This document shows positions 63,837 through 64,000 of a DNA stretch of 64,000 nt, piece by piece. Numbering within the stretch: position 1 is the stretch's first letter; each line of letters begins with the position of its first letter. The DNA lies in contig NZ_AUCG01000003.1 of assembly GCF_000429645.1 (NCBI RefSeq), positions 1 to 64,000 on the forward strand. Reading direction: 5' to 3'. Both the position numbers and the translations under genes were made by a program. The notes under the pieces were generated by a model. The model saw only the letters and a list, made by a program, of their open reading frames with translations, searched no databases and was not told where the DNA came from. The stretch is from Niveispirillum irakense DSM 11586. Lineage in GTDB: Bacteria; Pseudomonadota; Alphaproteobacteria; Azospirillales; Azospirillaceae.

Positions 63837-64000
63837 ATGGCAAAACAGCGTTCACCGTTTCTGTTTGGCGACCCCGTGCGGCCTGTGACAGGGTGCGCCC
63901 GGTTAAACCCCTGGCGGTGGAGCGGATCGGTGGCGCATGTGCTTGAGGGGCGGCGGCGGGCGGTGGCCGGCTGGTGCCTGTATGATTGGGCGATGTCGGC
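63837..64000 (+). CDS. MFS transporter, UMF1/Atg22-like (partial)
   Basis: The last 164 bases hold an open frame whose end reads RRRAVAGWCLYDWAMS, the N-terminal signature of UMF1/Atg22-like major facilitator transporters. The rest lies beyond the window. The exact start is uncertain: ATG 63837, or an in-frame GTG further on. It is divergent from the GlmS-like gene. Confidence 0.65.
   Translation, partial: MAKQRSPFLFGDPVRPVTGCARLNPWRWSGSVAHVLEGRRRAVAGWCLYDWAMS

Noticed and set aside
63752-63946. 64-codon plus-strand frame near the window end
   Set aside because: Out of frame with the UMF1-like signature (AGWCLYDWA), which is the better-supported gene.

Overview
The window reads as chromosomal DNA of a GC-rich, motile alphaproteobacterium, most like the Rhodospirillales/Azospirillales (inferred from gene content; no database search was possible). 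Supporting signs are the end of an rRNA operon (23S-5S-tRNA-fMet), flagellar genes with alphaproteobacterial companions (motE, a DUF6468 gene, a short FlhB-like protein), CtrA-type TTAA boxes, a DUF1150 gene behind an Hsp20 gene and a eukaryote-like IleRS.

Layout. 1-548: rRNA/tRNA end with terminators. 0.6-19.7 kb: a flagellar locus in opposing blocks: fliI (-); flgB-flgC-fliE-fliQ-lytic transglycosylase and flhA-fliR-flhB (+); motE-DUF6468-fliM-fliL (-); fliF-fliH-fliN-fliP-fhlB-fliG-fliK (+); then a small unknown gene, a PilZ gene and another small unknown gene. TTAA-type dyads lie upstream of several of these blocks, and the one at 18095 matches the CtrA consensus exactly. 19.9-35.8 kb: mixed housekeeping and accessory genes: yccF, a patatin-like lipase, a 2OG-Fe(II) oxygenase, a MITE-like repeat, a ParD-like/methionine aminopeptidase pair with an operator-like palindrome, tRNA-Leu, a DTW-domain enzyme, a second methionine aminopeptidase, radC, a spore-coat-U/pilin-like protein behind a possible sigma-54 promoter, prfA, an HNH nuclease, gluQ, a YbaL-type antiporter with a divergent HTH regulator, and an Hsp20-DUF1150 unit with a sigma-32-type promoter and a ROSE-like leader.

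36-43.5 kb is the most distinctive part. After a LapG-like protease comes a consensus sigma-54 promoter (37191), then an exported RidA-family imine deaminase, a structured leader, a TonB-dependent receptor, a Tat-exported flavin amine oxidase, a c-type cytochrome and an acetyltransferase. Together these suggest a periplasmic route that takes up an amine or amino compound, oxidises it to an imine, hydrolyses the imine and passes electrons to a cytochrome, possibly under nitrogen control.

43.5-64 kb: an HWE-type hybrid kinase, ileS (type 2), a methyltransferase, a relatively AT-rich NYN-nuclease island with a possible small RNA in front, corA-folD-DUF167-yggT, tRNA-Ala, a polar amino-acid ABC transporter, an unknown conserved protein, a small membrane-protein cassette between direct repeats, a very large GlmS-like protein, and the first codons of an MFS (UMF1/Atg22-like) transporter cut by the window end. 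No CRISPR array, prophage or complete insertion sequence was seen.
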